NCBI GenBank assembly: GCA_033964015.1
Contig: CM066916.1
Coordinates: 11,510,501 to 11,574,500, forward strand
Length of the DNA: 64,000 bases
Direction: 5' to 3'
Source of the DNA: Scolanthus callimorphus
Lineage: Eukaryota > Cnidaria > Anthozoa > Actiniaria > Edwardsiidae
This document shows, in pieces, positions 1 to 10,849 of this stretch; position 1 is the stretch's first letter, and every line of letters starts with the position of its first letter. The notes under the pieces were generated by a model. That model saw nothing but the letters and a program-made list of their open reading frames with translations. It was not told the DNA's origin and made no database searches. The position numbers and the translations under genes were made by a program.

Positions 1-526
1 GATGAGATACGTGTTCCACTCCGCGCCCGCATGGGTGAGTTTGCGATGATAATCAATCACTATCAGGCGTGTGACGTCATGTCCATGGTCGTGGATAATA
101 GGCCATTTGCACTAACTGGGTCACGTGACCCAAATCCCATACATTCTGAATAAAATCTTGAAAATTCAACTCGCTGCCATTTGCTCCAGGTTAAAGATTT
201 TAAGCTGAAAGCTTGAGTTTTTGACTAATATCAATTAGTTCTTTGAATTTGTGGAAATGATTATGACAAAACATCTCGTTAAGAGGTAGTTAAGGGGTCA
301 CGTGACCCAGTTAGTGCAAATCGCCTATTGGGTGCTTGACTTCCCATGGTACATCGGCTCTGTCTATCCTCCCTCCGACGCGGATAGCTCCATTGACAAG
401 CTGTGGATCGAGGCTTGCAATCCGACTTGTACGAGAAACTGGGTGTCCTTCAACAAACGACTCAATCTCTCTGGTGAACCTGTCTTTCTGTGCCCAATTG
501 ATCCAGTACAGCTCCGCTGCCTTCAA
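1..526 (-). pseudogene. BEL/Pao integrase N-terminal (zinc-binding) part, split by a MITE
   Basis: The piece at 526-330 reads through a BEL/Pao-like pre-integrase segment with an R-V-G-G-R-I-D motif and ends in W-E-V-K-H-P. After the MITE, bases 97-1 resume with a D-Y-H-R-K-L-T-H-A-G motif, the HH half of the HHCC zinc-binding domain. The catalytic D-D-E core would lie beyond the left window edge. The coding sense resumes cleanly across the MITE, so the MITE inserted into an older integrase. The gene is dead. Confidence 0.8.
98..329. mobile_element. MITE, TIR with TCACGTGACCC, inside the BEL/Pao integrase
   Basis: The left end (98-131) and right end (296-329) are near-perfect inverted repeats of about 34 bp containing TTTGCACTAACTGGG and TCACGTGACCC. 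There is no coding capacity. The family recurs at 43,596-44,013, where a diverged copy shares both ends and part of the interior (ACATTCTGAATA, TCAACTCGCTGCCATTT). The transposase family is unknown. Confidence 0.85.
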
Positions 527-680
527 CTCTTAGATGCTTAGTGTCCCCGACTTGCGCTTGTCTCTGTTGCGCAGATTATACAGGAAACGCAGAATCCAGG
601 CCGTCACGCAACGCAGTTTCAACCAACTAGAATACGCAGCGGGGTCAGTTAAAGGCGCATCTGTCTCTTATGTTGCACTC

Positions 681-1203
681 TCAGGACCTTCTTTCTCTTC
701 TCAGACTTTTCTGACGGCGGCGCAGTGGTCTATCGGCCATGCTTGCACTGGCAGTCTCGGGAACTCCGGTCCCTGAATCCAGAAGTGATTGACATTGTAT
801 TTCGCTTGCGGAAGTTCCTCTTGTTGCAACATTGGCGATGTTTAGCTCCGTTCGTACATGATGCCACTGGATCGAGTTGCTCTCTGTCAATACCTCAGCT
901 ACACGGTTGGCGACGAACGGCTTGAAGTTTCTCGGCTCACCACGAATCCACAACAGCGCGGTAGGGGGGTCCGAGTAAATAGATCACATTCCGCATACTC
1001 AGACTGAGCTGTACACAAGAGGCTTTGGCGAGTCGTACGGTAAGCTGGCATGCCACCAGCTCTCCTCGCGGGATGGAGATCGGCTTCAACGGCATAAGGC
1101 GCGTTTTCGCGACAACTAGATGACACGTGACTTCTCCGTCCGTCGACGTTGCGCGCATGTACGCGGCCGCGGTGCACGCTTCCTCAGACGCATCGCCAAA
1201 CAC
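681..1203 (-). pseudogene. BEL/Pao RNase H region
   Basis: Two frames cover the domain. The first (1,203-937) has F-G-D-A-S, the first catalytic Asp of retroelement RNase H, and later I-P-R-G-E-L, the Glu-containing helix typical of BEL/Pao. The second (953-681) has W-I-R-G and W-H-H-V-R-T-E-L-N with A-T-R-G, the end of the same domain. They are separated by a frameshift near 937-953. In the intact element this would remove the RNA strand from RNA:DNA hybrids during reverse transcription. Confidence 0.8.
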
Positions 1204-1294
1204 TGCTAATTGTTTCTTCCATTAATTGCCAGGCTGACTGACGGTATATGTAGCGTGGGACAACGAAGGACTTAAGAGCAAACATTTCCTGCTC

Positions 1295-1993
1295 TCACTT
1301 GTTCCACTCTGAGCACAGATCTGGCGGCAGTATATCATCCCAATCTATACAATGTGACCATTTGCGCTGCAACATGACTTTGGCGTATGGACTTCCCCAT
1401 CCTAACGGGTCATACAGTCCCGCTAGCTTCTTGAGGATTCCTCGTTTTGTGGCTTGTGCAGGGGGTCTGTCGACGTGTGCAAACGCAAAGCCAAGGGGGT
1501 CTCTCTGCGGACCCCTAGAACTCGCCCTTGCGGCAACTCTCCCATCTCTAGGGCCTAGTAGGGACGGCACGCTCTGCCTCAGGTACTGTAGCTAACACCT
1601 CAGTAGACGATGACATCCACTTACGCATGCGAAATCCCCTTCAGCAATCCGTGCGGTAACATCTTTGCGCAGCTTCACAACTTCTTCAACACTCTCACAG
1701 GACGTGTACAGATCATCGACAAATATATCGCGCTTGATTGCGGCGGCAGCGTCCGGCCATCGCTCCTTGTTGTCATTTGCAATGCGCTGAACGGCGAAAT
1801 TCGCTTCACATGGCGACGACTTGTCTCCAAACACTAGACAGTTCATCTCGTAAACATCAGGGGGCCTGTCAGTTTCTATATCTCGCCAAAGATAGCGATG
1901 GTACTTGCGGTCCTCTGGACGCAAGCGCACATGGCAAAACACACCAGACACATCAACCGCGAGTGTTACGGGTCGCTCGTGGAAGCGCATCAA
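1295..1993 (-). pseudogene. BEL/Pao reverse transcriptase and linker fragments
   Basis: The 133-residue piece at 1,993-1,592 carries V-F-G-D-K-S-S-P-C followed by F-V-D-D-L-Y-T, the BEL/Pao version of the Y-x-D-D catalytic box. The following piece (1,570-1,295) has L-A-G-L-Y-D-P-L-G-W and W-D-D-I-L-P, the conserved stretch between RT and RNase H in this superfamily. A frameshift near 1,580 separates them. Function is inferred from family; the sequence shows a broken copy. Confidence 0.87.
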
Positions 1994-2079
1994 AATGCCT
2001 GGTAGGTCGTTATGCAGACTAGGCTGCCCCTAGACAGTTGTTGAGACATATCCCATCGTGCATTGCGGCAGAATCAAAC

Positions 2080-2881
2080 TCAATTCTCGGGAAAGGCTTG
2101 TGTGGCGACAACACCGGGTGGTGGGAGCAGCCATTGCTCTGTTGTATCCCCTATCCATTCCTCATCCGAGAGCTTGTGTAAAAACCCATACGCGCTGATT
2201 GCCTTGCTACACCCTTGCGCTAGCGGGTCCTGCCGTAAGCGACGCTCCACTGACTCTAAGCGGCTTAAGGCTGTGGTGTAGTTGTCAGGTAATGCCGACC
2301 GGAAAGTTTCCACAAGATCGCCAACTCGTAATCCGAATCTAGTACTCGACGACATGACCTCCCCAAGGCTTTCTGATTGCTACGACTGTATGGCGGCGAT
2401 TCAACGACGCGAACGCCAAACGTGTCCACATCCCAAAACCTACGCAACGGATGATTCGTGTCGTCCTCGACTTCTGACACACGCGCGCGGAGTACGCGCT
2501 TCTCCCCACCGCCGGATGTCGAAACTGGGCCCGCAACCCACACCAGCGCGCGGTGTGTTTTCAGCATACGGTTCTGTGACCCCACCTTTTTTTACTTCCA
2601 ATGGGGCCAATAATGCTCCTCTTGTATCTGCTCCCTTTCTACTTGCCGCACCCACTCATCCCTTCCTGTGACAGGCAATTTGCGCAACAAAGGGGTAGAC
2701 TCTTTAGCTCATGTTGAAAAGTAGGGTTGTCTTCTGCAAACACTGCAGCTTGCAATGCATCAGCAAATCCATCAAACCCTGGACGGTCATCATTCTTGAT
2801 AGAGGGCCAATCAGTTATTCGATTTAAATGAACCTTTGGTGAGGTTTTAGGATATTTATCTGGCTGGCATTTTGGTACCAA
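2080..2881 (-). pseudogene. BEL/Pao pol N-terminus and gag-end fragments
   Basis: The piece at 2,585-2,265 contains R-R-F-W-D-V-D-T-F-G, and the piece at 2,355-2,080 contains L-P-D-N-Y-T-T-A-L-S-R-L followed by L-R-Q-D-P; both are typical between protease and RT of BEL/Pao elements. The piece at 2,881-2,639 resembles the end of gag (L-N-R-I-T-D-W-P, Y-P-K-T-S-P-K-V-H-L). At least two frameshifts are present. The protease itself is not confidently recognised. Confidence 0.65.
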
Positions 2882-2884
2882 CTG

Positions 2885-2982
2885 AGATGATGTTAATTAG
2901 ACGGTGTCATGGTAACGTCATTTTGAAATATATGTTTTCAATTTTCGATAGCATATATAAAACCATCGGAGAGCAGCTCCTA
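2885..2982. repeat. Left half of a dispersed repeat split by the CACTA-like insertion
   Basis: The string ending CATCGGAGAGCAGCTCCTA (2,964-2,982) recurs at 15,498-15,516 as a nearly identical stretch, where it continues directly into the sequence found here at 13,319-13,425. The repeat is non-coding and its family is unknown. Confidence 0.7.
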
Positions 2983-3223
2983 CACGGCAAAAAAGTCCGC
3001 GTTTTCCAGTAGTTTTGAAGGTGGCAAAATGTCCGTAAAATTCCAAATATTCTTGTATAATCTTCACGTTTTGCCATCTCGGGAAATACGACATTTTCCG
3101 TGGAGTTTTCCTTGCATTTTACGCGTCGTTAAATTCGATGTCATCCCTTACGTATTATGTCGGGTAAATCTTAGATTTACCTAGCGTTTCCTAGCGTTAC
3201 CTAGCGGACCCACTAGTTCAATC

Positions 3224-4711
3224 ATGGCGGATAGACGTGTTTCTGTAGCTCCTGCAACAAATCGTTGTAAGTCACCTAAAATAGTATCTGGCCTACGCAG
3301 AACCGCTTCTCTATCGAATCTTGGGGATGTAGTATCAACAAGTACTAGCAATTTGGCCGATGTAATTGTAATATCAGAGGAATCTACAAAAAGTTCCAGT
3401 GCTCAAGAACCTTTCTCGACACGTGAAGAACCAACGGTCATTCTCAAGAGAGCCCTAGGACGTGATCTGGAATCGCTGAACAAGGTCGATCTTAAAGCTG
3501 AATTAGTGAAGAGAAAACTATTGACATCTGGAGTAAAATCTGCTCTGGCCGAAAGACTGAAGTCTCATATTCTGGAAAACGAGAGTGACAATAACAATGG
3601 CGTTTCCCGCCAAAATCTAAAAGGCAACGGATCTCATGCCCCAACATCAGAGGCTTATGAATTAGTAGACGACCACCACTCAGGCTGCCTTAGCTATGAC
3701 CACTTTCGTGAATTTTCCGAACAAATAAAGCAGGACTTGGTAAGCCTCAAAGAAGCGGTCTATAACAACAGACAAGATTCTGACGCAGTCTATAACAACA
3801 ACAGAGATTCCGAACAAGAACTGCAAGAGTTGCGTGAGCAGAACAGACTGATGCGGAATCGCGCGTTGGAAATGGAGGAGAAATTTATTGAATTGAAGGA
3901 GGAGAGGGATAGTCTCAAACTTGTTGTGTCGCTTTTGGGCAAAGATTTGTACCAAAGTACAAGGAACATTTCAAATGCAAATAATATCTCTTCTACCGTC
4001 ACGGATCAAGGACTCATTTCAAAGCCTCCTACCGTCACGGATAATGGGCGCGTTGCAAAGCCTAATGATCCCATTGAATCTGAATCCCAATCATGGCAAT
4101 CGGTAAACAAAAGAGCCAACAGGAAAGCCAACAGAAAACCTGACAGTATTAGTACTCGCAATCACAAAGCAGCAAGTAAAGAAAGTAAAGAACCTTCGGA
4201 GACTACAACTTCTGCCGATAAATTTACCACTCTACTTATCGGCGACTCGATGGTTCAAAATCTTCATGGCAGGAAAATCGGCCAGGAGGTCGGGCATCGT
4301 GTGGTAGTAAGAGCTATTTCTGGAGCGACAACGAAGGCTATGAAGGACTACATCAAACCAAACCTAGAGCTACAACCACAGGAGGTAGTCTTGCACGTAG
4401 GGACAAATAATTTGAGAACAAATTCGCCCCAAGAAGTCGCAGATGGAATTGTAGATCTTGGTAGACAAGTGGAGGGGTCATCCGAAGCTCAAGTGGTTAT
4501 CTCATCTCTAGTAACACGACGAGACCAGTTTCAACGACAAGGTTACGGAGGTCAACAAGTTATTGAAGAGATACTGCAGACAAAATGAATGGAAACTTAT
4601 TGAACATAATAACATTAATGAGAAGGGATTGAATAAAGGTGGACTCCATCTTAACTTTGAAGGTAACAAACGTTTCTTCAATAATTTCTGTAAGAGTTTA
4701 GATTCGCCTTG
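3224..4711 (+). CDS. LINE ORF1 protein: SAP domain, coiled coil, SGNH/GDSL esterase (frameshifted near 4,540)
   Basis: The first frame (3,224-4,588) gives 454 residues. Residues about 85-117 form a SAP-like helix-turn-helix (L-N-K-V-D-L-K-A-E-L onward), a nucleic-acid-binding motif. Residues about 185-245 are a charged coiled coil. From residue about 333 an SGNH hydrolase begins: L-L-I-G-D-S-M-V (block I, Ser nucleophile) and L-H-V-G-T-N-N-L (block III). Near 4,540 the frame shifts by one base. In the shifted frame homologous coding continues to a stop at 4,711 and supplies the G-L-H-L-N motif with the expected catalytic His. Esterase ORF1 proteins are known from CR1-type LINEs; their role is thought to be RNA binding and particle assembly. 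The domain reading is sure; the frameshift could be mutation or sequencing error. Confidence 0.85.
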
Positions 4712-4727
4712 AATTTCTGATTATTCT

Positions 4728-7667
4728 ATGAATGCAGTGCCCATTGAGGAGGGAGGTGATAAGGAATTGCTGGGTTCTTTACATCAAAATTGCGATGAAC
4801 CAGCAGAATGTCAAATGTTGAAATCAAATGAATCCTTAGCTTTGCCTCCGAGAAGGGGCTTGAAATTAGCCTCACTTAATATTAATGGTTTAGAAAGCCA
4901 CCTAGATGAGCTAAATATCTATCTTGCTGGAAATGATATTGACATTCTTGCAATCAATGAAACAAAACTAAACAATCTAGACAAAAATGAAGTTGTAATG
5001 ATCCCGGGTTACGAAATTGTTAGACGGGATAGAACCACTGACAAGGGTGGAGGTATTTGCTTCTATGTTAAGCAACACATTAATTTTCTTGTGCGGGAAG
5101 ACCTTAAAATGGAAAATATAGAAAATCTCTGCATAGAAATTCGTAAACCCCGCGCAAAACCGTTTATCGTTGTGACATGGTATCGGCCACCTAATTCCCT
5201 AGTAGAAGTTTTCAGACCATTTGAAACTCTACTGAGTAAACTTGATTCCATGGATACTGAGTATTTTATACTCGGAGATTTGAACTGTAATATGGACGCT
5301 CCCGGTGACAACGATACACGTAACTTAACGAGTATAACTGATGTGTATGGTCTCCAACAACTCATCAAGGAACCTACTAGAATTACTGAAAAATCTGCAA
5401 CTTTGATTGATTTAATTTTCACTAACTGCCCGGATAAAATTGTGTGCTCTGGTGTCCGCCATATTGGCATCAGTGACCATAGTATAGTTTTCGCATACAG
5501 AAAATTATCTATAAATGGCTTTGATAAGGGTCATACTAGCATAACTTATAGAAATTTTCGAAATTTTAATCGCGACAATTTTCGTCGAGACGTTGAAACC
5601 CAAAATTGGGATTCTCTAAATAACCTTAGGTCTGACCCAGACCGCATGTGGCTCGCGTGGAAGGAGACTTTTTCTGCCATTGTCAATAAACATGCTCCAC
5701 TGAGAACCTCGCGTGTCCGTTCGCGTAGTTCTCCGTGGATCACGTCAGAGCTAAAGGATATTATGCATAATAGAGATATTTTGAAAATTAGGGCGATTAG
5801 AACAAAAGACCCAGATGATTGGGCACAATTCAAAACACAAAGAAACAAAGTAAACAAAGAAATTAAGTTAGCCAAGCAACTATATTATCAAAACACCTTA
5901 AACAAGTACCAGGGTGATTCAAAGAAAACGTGGCAGACAATAAATGAAATAACTTCCAGGAAATCTGGTAGAACGTCTGTGAAAGAACTTAAAGTGAATG
6001 GGCAGTCAATAACAAACCCAATTGAATTGGCAGACGAATTCAATAACCACTTTGCCACCATTGGCCCAAAACTTGCGAGTGATATCCCTGCGCAAAGTAA
6101 AAATAGCCATTTAGACTTTCTTACTGGCACAAACAAAAGGTTTCAGTTCTGCCAAGTCACTTCAAATCATGTTCTCTCACTATTAAACAAACTAAATAAG
6201 TCAAAGGCCACTGGCCTTGACAAGATATCAGCTAGACTCATTCGTGAGTGCGCTGATCTTATTTGCACTTCACTCTGTAATATATTCAACCAGTCTCTCA
6301 GTCTCGGTATATTCCCTGACGACTGGAAAAGTGCCCGGGTAACACCATTATTCAAGCAAGGAAATCGTGATGACATGAACAATTATCGCCCAATATCAGT
6401 GGTCTCAGTTATAGCCAAGGTCTTTGAAAGGATAGTTTATGACCAAATATATGCCTATTTGATTGAAAATGACATAATTTGTAAATACCAATCAGGTTTT
6501 CGCAGTCTCCATTCGACCGTCACGGCTCTTCTTGAGGCCACAGATAGTTGGGCGTATAACATTGACAAAGGAAAAGTAAACGCTGTTGTTTTCCTAGATT
6601 TGAAAAAAGCGTTCGATACTGTTAATCACGATGTCCTTCTATCAAAACTAGACAATTATGGCATACAAGATATTGCCCATAACTGGTTCAAGTCGTATTT
6701 AGACAAACGCACACAAAAATGTTCCATTAATGGCTCACTCTCTCAAACCTGCCTATTAAGCTGTGGAGTTCCACAGGGTACAATTTTAGGGCCATTATTA
6801 TTTTTACTGTACATTAATGACTTGCCAAACTGTTTGGATAATTGTCAACCACGAATGTATGCTGACGACACTCATTTGACGTATGCGGGTTCCTGTGCCG
6901 ACAATATTCAATCATGCCTAAACAAAGACTTGGCAAATGTCAACAATTGGCTAATAGCAAACAAACTAACTCTAAATGCGACTAAAACCGAGTTTATGTT
7001 GATTGGGTCAAGGCAGAGGCTATGCACGTTTACAAATCTTCCCCAGCCAGAGATAAATGGCGCGCAAATTGATCTAGTGACAAAAGCAAAATCACTAGGA
7101 GTGGTTATCGATGAGAATCTCAATTGGTGCGAACATATAGATAAATTAACCAAGAAAATTGCATCTGGTATTGGGGCAATCAAACGAGTGAGGCACCTTG
7201 TTCCTCAGACGACTATGCATAATATTTTTCGTGCGCTTGTACAGCCACACTTTGATTACTGCAATGTCGTCTGGGGAAAGTGTGGTGTTACACTCCATGA
7301 TAAACTACAAAAGCTTCAAAATAGAGCAGCTCGTGTCTTGACCCACTCAAGCTATGATGCCAGTGCTAGCGAACTTTTTGAATATTTGGAATGGAAAAAT
7401 CTAAGCTCCCAACAACAGATTGCGCGAGCAACAATGGTTTATAAATGTTTGCATGGACTGGCACCTGGCTATCTTTCCAGCAAATTTACGACCCGAGAAT
7501 CGATATATTCCCTAAGAGACTCGGACAACAAAGTCAACGTTCCACTACCGCGAACCAATTATTATAAAAACAGCTTCAGCTATAGCGGTGCTATCACATG
7601 GAACAGTCTTCCTAGCGAAACAAGACAAGCCGAGTCTCTTAGGAAATTTAAATCATGTATTAAATAG
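4728..7667 (+). CDS. LINE ORF2: AP-like endonuclease and reverse transcriptase
   Basis: An intact 979-residue ORF. The N-terminus (about 45-255) is an apurinic-like endonuclease: L-N-I-N-G-L, the metal-binding Glu in I-N-E-T-K-L, G-D-L-N-C-N near 183 and S-D-H-S near 249. The RT follows: N-Y-R-P-I-S-V near 550, F-L-D-L-K-K-A-F-D near 620, G-V-P-Q-G-T-I-L-G-P near 683 and the Y-A-D-D box near 711. The C-terminal thumb ends in a W-N-S-L-P motif typical of CR1/L2 elements. The protein nicks target DNA and primes reverse transcription of its own RNA there. It begins 16 bases after the shifted ORF1 frame ends, so downstream re-initiation is plausible. An intact ORF2 plus a clean TSD suggest recent activity. 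Confidence 0.95.
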   Translation: MNAVPIEEGGDKELLGSLHQNCDEPAECQMLKSNESLALPPRRGLKLASLNINGLESHLDELNIYLAGNDIDILAINETKLNNLDKNEVVMIPGYEIVRRDRTTDKGGGICFYVKQHINFLVREDLKMENIENLCIEIRKPRAKPFIVVTWYRPPNSLVEVFRPFETLLSKLDSMDTEYFILGDLNCNMDAPGDNDTRNLTSITDVYGLQQLIKEPTRITEKSATLIDLIFTNCPDKIVCSGVRHIGISDHSIVFAYRKLSINGFDKGHTSITYRNFRNFNRDNFRRDVETQNWDSLNNLRSDPDRMWLAWKETFSAIVNKHAPLRTSRVRSRSSPWITSELKDIMHNRDILKIRAIRTKDPDDWAQFKTQRNKVNKEIKLAKQLYYQNTLNKYQGDSKKTWQTINEITSRKSGRTSVKELKVNGQSITNPIELADEFNNHFATIGPKLASDIPAQSKNSHLDFLTGTNKRFQFCQVTSNHVLSLLNKLNKSKATGLDKISARLIRECADLICTSLCNIFNQSLSLGIFPDDWKSARVTPLFKQGNRDDMNNYRPISVVSVIAKVFERIVYDQIYAYLIENDIICKYQSGFRSLHSTVTALLEATDSWAYNIDKGKVNAVVFLDLKKAFDTVNHDVLLSKLDNYGIQDIAHNWFKSYLDKRTQKCSINGSLSQTCLLSCGVPQGTILGPLLFLLYINDLPNCLDNCQPRMYADDTHLTYAGSCADNIQSCLNKDLANVNNWLIANKLTLNATKTEFMLIGSRQRLCTFTNLPQPEINGAQIDLVTKAKSLGVVIDENLNWCEHIDKLTKKIASGIGAIKRVRHLVPQTTMHNIFRALVQPHFDYCNVVWGKCGVTLHDKLQKLQNRAARVLTHSSYDASASELFEYLEWKNLSSQQQIARATMVYKCLHGLAPGYLSSKFTTRESIYSLRDSDNKVNVPLPRTNYYKNSFSYSGAITWNSLPSETRQAESLRKFKSCIK

Positions 7668-7849
7668 GGCACGGCATTCATGGAAAGCAGCTCGGGGAGG
7701 GTAGGGTGGGTAGGGTAACTAGCGTAGATAAGGGTAGTGTATTATATTTTATTATTTCTATATTATTATAATTGAGCTGATGAATTTTTACCGTGGATAA
7801 ATAAAGAATATCTATCTATCTATCTATCTATCTAGCGTTTCCTAGCGTT

Positions 7850-8800
7850 CCTTCGCATTTTCTCGAACAGGAATATTCGAAATGTACCGTCGAGTTTTCC
7901 GGCGTTTCCTTGGAAAGATTACGCGCGTAATCCAAACATTTTCCTGGTCAGAAAACGCAGGGAAAATTAACCCGTATAATAACCCCCTTTGGTCGCGTTT
8001 TCCTCGCATTTTCTCGAACAGGAATATTCGAAGTGTTCCGTCGTGTTTTCCCGGCGTGAACTTGGAAAGATTACGCGAATAGTCTAAACATTTTCCTGGT
8101 CAGAAAACGCAGGGAAAATTAACCCGTATAATAACCCCCTTTGGTCGCGTTTTCCTCGCATTTTCTCGAACAGGAATATTCGAAGTGTTCCGTCGTGTTT
8201 TCCCGGCGTGAACTTGGAAAGATTACGCGAATAGTCTAAACATTTTCCTGGTCAGAAAACGCAGGGAAAATTAACCCCGTATAATAACCCCCTTTGGTCG
8301 CGTTTTCCTCGCATTTTCTCGAACAGGAATATTCGAAGTGTTCCGTCGTGTTTTCCCGGCGTGAACTTGGAAAGATTACGCGAATAGTCTAAACATTTTC
8401 CTGGTCAGAAAACGCAGGGAAAATTAACCCCGTATAATAACCCCCTTTGGTCGCGTTTTCCTCGCATTTTCTCGAACAGGAATATTCGAAGTGTTCCGTC
8501 GTGTTTTCCCGGCGTGAACTTGGAAAGATTACGCGAATAGTCTAAACATTTTCCTGGTCAGAAAACACAGGGAAAATTAACCCCGTATAATAACCCCCTT
8601 TGGTCGCGTTTGCCTCGCATTTTCTTAAACAGGAATATTCGAAGTGTTCCTTGGAGTTTTCCTGGCGTTTACTTGGAAAGATTACGTGAGTAGTCTAAAC
8701 ATTTTCCTGGTCAGAAAACGCAAGGAATATTAACCCGTATAATAACCCCTTTGGTCGCGTTTTCCTCGCATTTTCTTGAACAGGATCGAATATTCCAAGT
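7850..8800. repeat. About 153-bp tandem array, left subterminal satellite of the CACTA-like element
   Basis: The motif GGTCGCGTTTTCCTCGC (the sixth copy has a T-to-G change) recurs at about 7,991, 8,143, 8,296, 8,449, 8,602 and 8,753, giving 151-153-bp spacing over about six units. Each unit also carries GGAATATTCGAA and GCAGGGAAAATTAACC. The first and last units are the most diverged. The array begins directly after the LINE and continues sequence found left of it at 3,000-3,180. Confidence 0.9.
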
Positions 8801-10012
8801 GTTCTGCTGACAGGAAGTGACGGACGTGATGTTAGTTGGTTCCACGCTACTTCAAGGTCTCATGATCCCGGAAGTTGTTATTAGCGAATCACAGTTCATG
8901 TAAGAAAACATAACACTATTACGTCCGGATTTTGACCAATCACAAGCGTTGTTTCATCGACCTGCATTGATTTTTCATTGGACCAAACAGTTTTGGCTCT
9001 CTTTTCAAATCGTGCTGCTTGCCATAATAATACACCGTTATAAGTAGTCTCAAAAATAACACATTTGCTATACTCCTTTCCGTCTAAGCTTTCAATATAA
9101 TTGCGTACAACAACCCCGCTAATTTCGGGTTGACATTTACAAAGCTAAAGGAGATCACAGACGCTGCAAAGATCTAATAGAAGTATCAGTCAAGTGACGG
9201 TTAGAAACAAAAGGGTTCTTGTAGATAGCTAGAACCGAAGCGGTCGGACTGTCCACTGGGAATCATCAGACTAACGCCGTTATTAAGAGGCTCGTCAAGT
9301 CATAGCCATGGAAGTCAGGATGAAAAGGCTTTGAAGGCGGCTAAGTTAACCGCCGATTGATGAACCGCCCTTGGAAAGAATACAAGCTATCAAGCAATAA
9401 CGAACTCACGCAAGGTTAGCGTCCTTCAAGCGCAAATCGATGGAAGGTCCGCAGATAATACCAGATTTATCGGTTAGTATGAACATCCTTAACATACTAA
9501 AACGTTTGTGCCAGTTTGATTTAACGAAAAAGCTATTAATTTTAGCATATTGATGGCCGTTCTATAAATCTTAAACACGCTGTGAATTTGCATAAGTGTA
9601 TCGCATGACTTGTCTGCTCTGGAATGTCGAGAATGTCATAGCACCTTGTTGTGCAATTATTTTCCTGCAAAAGCGACTTTGTTCTGAAGTCTAAAAAATC
9701 TAATGCTGTGATCATACCTGAGTTGTTTAGTGCAGTAGCTAGATTTATTGATTTATGTATTTTGTTTTGTTATAAACGTTAATAAATGTCGTTCCACTAG
9801 CTTCTACTGGATTTCTGGACAAATAACTTAAGACAGAATATTTAAGAGATTCCAGCAAAGGTTGGCCAAAAGTATTGTTGTTAGTAAAAAGTTTGATCTT
9901 TTAAGGTTCCCATGAAAGAAACTAAGTAGTGGTCGTCCGCCAAACATATCTCACGAAGACCAGAAACTAAATTTCAAAGTTTTCTAAAATAAATATATCT
10001 AAGCAATAAAAA
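8801..10012. other. Interior of the CACTA-like element, no gene seen
   Basis: This AT-rich stretch has no long reading frame and no family I recognise. It could be captured host sequence or degenerate transposon interior. Confidence 0.5.
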
Positions 10013-10173
10013 GCGGATTTCCGTGGTTTATAATGTGAGAAACGCACGAGGGATGCTGGAAAAACACGAGAAAAGTTTGAAACTCACGAGCCGTAGACGA
10101 ATGAGTTTGAAACTTTTCAAGTGTTTTCCTGCATCCAAGTGCGTTATCACAGTCTTAAATCACGGAAATCTGC
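10013..10173. mobile_element. Foldback MITE
   Basis: The arms, each about 55 bp, pair imperfectly: GCGGATTTCCGTGGTTTATA on the left with sequence ending CACGGAAATCTGC on the right, and AACGCACGAGGGATGCTGGA with TCCTGCATCCAAGTGCGTTA. It is followed by a tail with CCAGAGCGCGCG that also occurs near 13,440, a common end sequence in this window. Confidence 0.7.
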
Positions 10174-10498
10174 ATCTGCCGTGAGAATGCACAGTTCTCA
10201 AAACAACCAGAGCGCGCGTATTATCTTAGCTATTTTATAAAGTTATATTAATATATAAGATTTACAAAGATTTGTCCTGCTAAAAATCAACATTTCTGTG
10301 AACTTTGAATTTATTTCCTCAGGTTCCCATGAGAATTGTTTGGCGGAACGATCAGACACTGCTTATCACTTATATTCATACCAAAACCAAATCAAAATAT
10401 TACTACATATTTAAGTAACAAGATTTTTGACCACTTCTTGTTTAAATTGTTCTAAAACAATCTGTGTTAAATGCAGCCTGTTCGATCAGGGAGTCGAT

Positions 10499-10849
10499 AC
10501 ACTCTTTTTTTTTATAAGAACGTCTAATTTTCAGTTGAGGCTGGGCCGTTCTTATTTTTGGAGCAGTTTGAGGCTGGAAATATTCTTACGGATGTTCTTA
10601 CATTTTAGACACGTCGGAGGCTGAAATATGATAGATCTTATAGAAGGTTTCATACCAATGAAGTATTTAAGAGTTTATAAATTACGATATTGAAGGTCGT
10701 TATTATTGACACATTTGATTCTGGATTTTAGAACGCATCACTGAAAATAAATCTATTTTGCTCGTATCTGAGGCTCAGGCATGTTCTTAGCATGTTCTTA
10801 AAATTTGGGTAAATTTCAGGCTGAACGGTTCTTATAAAAAAAAAGTGTA
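10499..10849. mobile_element. Short CACTA-like element with GTTCTTA and AGGCTG internal repeats
   Basis: The left end CACTCTTTTTTTTTATAAGA and right end ending TTCTTATAAAAAAAAAGTG are inverted repeats, flanked by a possible TA duplication. Inside, GTTCTTA and GAGGCTG recur several times, like the subterminal repeats of CACTA elements. It is non-coding. The element at 27,112-27,575 shares the AAGAAC/AGCCTG vocabulary. Confidence 0.65.

Larger units (their letters stand above)
1..2881 (-). mobile_element. BEL/Pao LTR retrotransposon remnant (gag-pol pieces)
   Basis: Consecutive minus-strand reading-frame pieces follow BEL/Pao order from right to left: a gag-like tail (2,881-2,639), the protease/RT-proximal region (2,585-2,080), reverse transcriptase (1,993-1,592), the RT-RNase H linker (1,570-1,295), RNase H (1,203-681) and integrase (526-1). 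Frameshifts and stops separate the pieces, so no long polyprotein remains. No LTR is visible: the 5' side stops near the CACTA-like element at 2,983 and the 3' side leaves the window. A MITE (98-329) interrupts the integrase. The family call rests on several characteristic motifs in the expected order; the exact subfamily is unknown. Confidence 0.88.
3199..7831 (+). mobile_element. CR1/L2-type LINE, near full length, recent insertion
   Basis: A two-ORF non-LTR retrotransposon is flanked by an 18-bp target-site duplication, CTAGCGTTTCCTAGCGTT, at 3,181-3,198 and 7,832-7,849. ORF1 starts only 25 bp in, so the 5' UTR is short or trimmed. The 3' end is an AT-rich UTR with TAAATAAAGAATATC followed by (TATC)n rather than poly(A), as in CR1/L2-like clades. 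It inserted into the left subterminal array of the CACTA-like element and is therefore younger. ORF2 is fully open; ORF1 has one frameshift. Confidence 0.9.
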
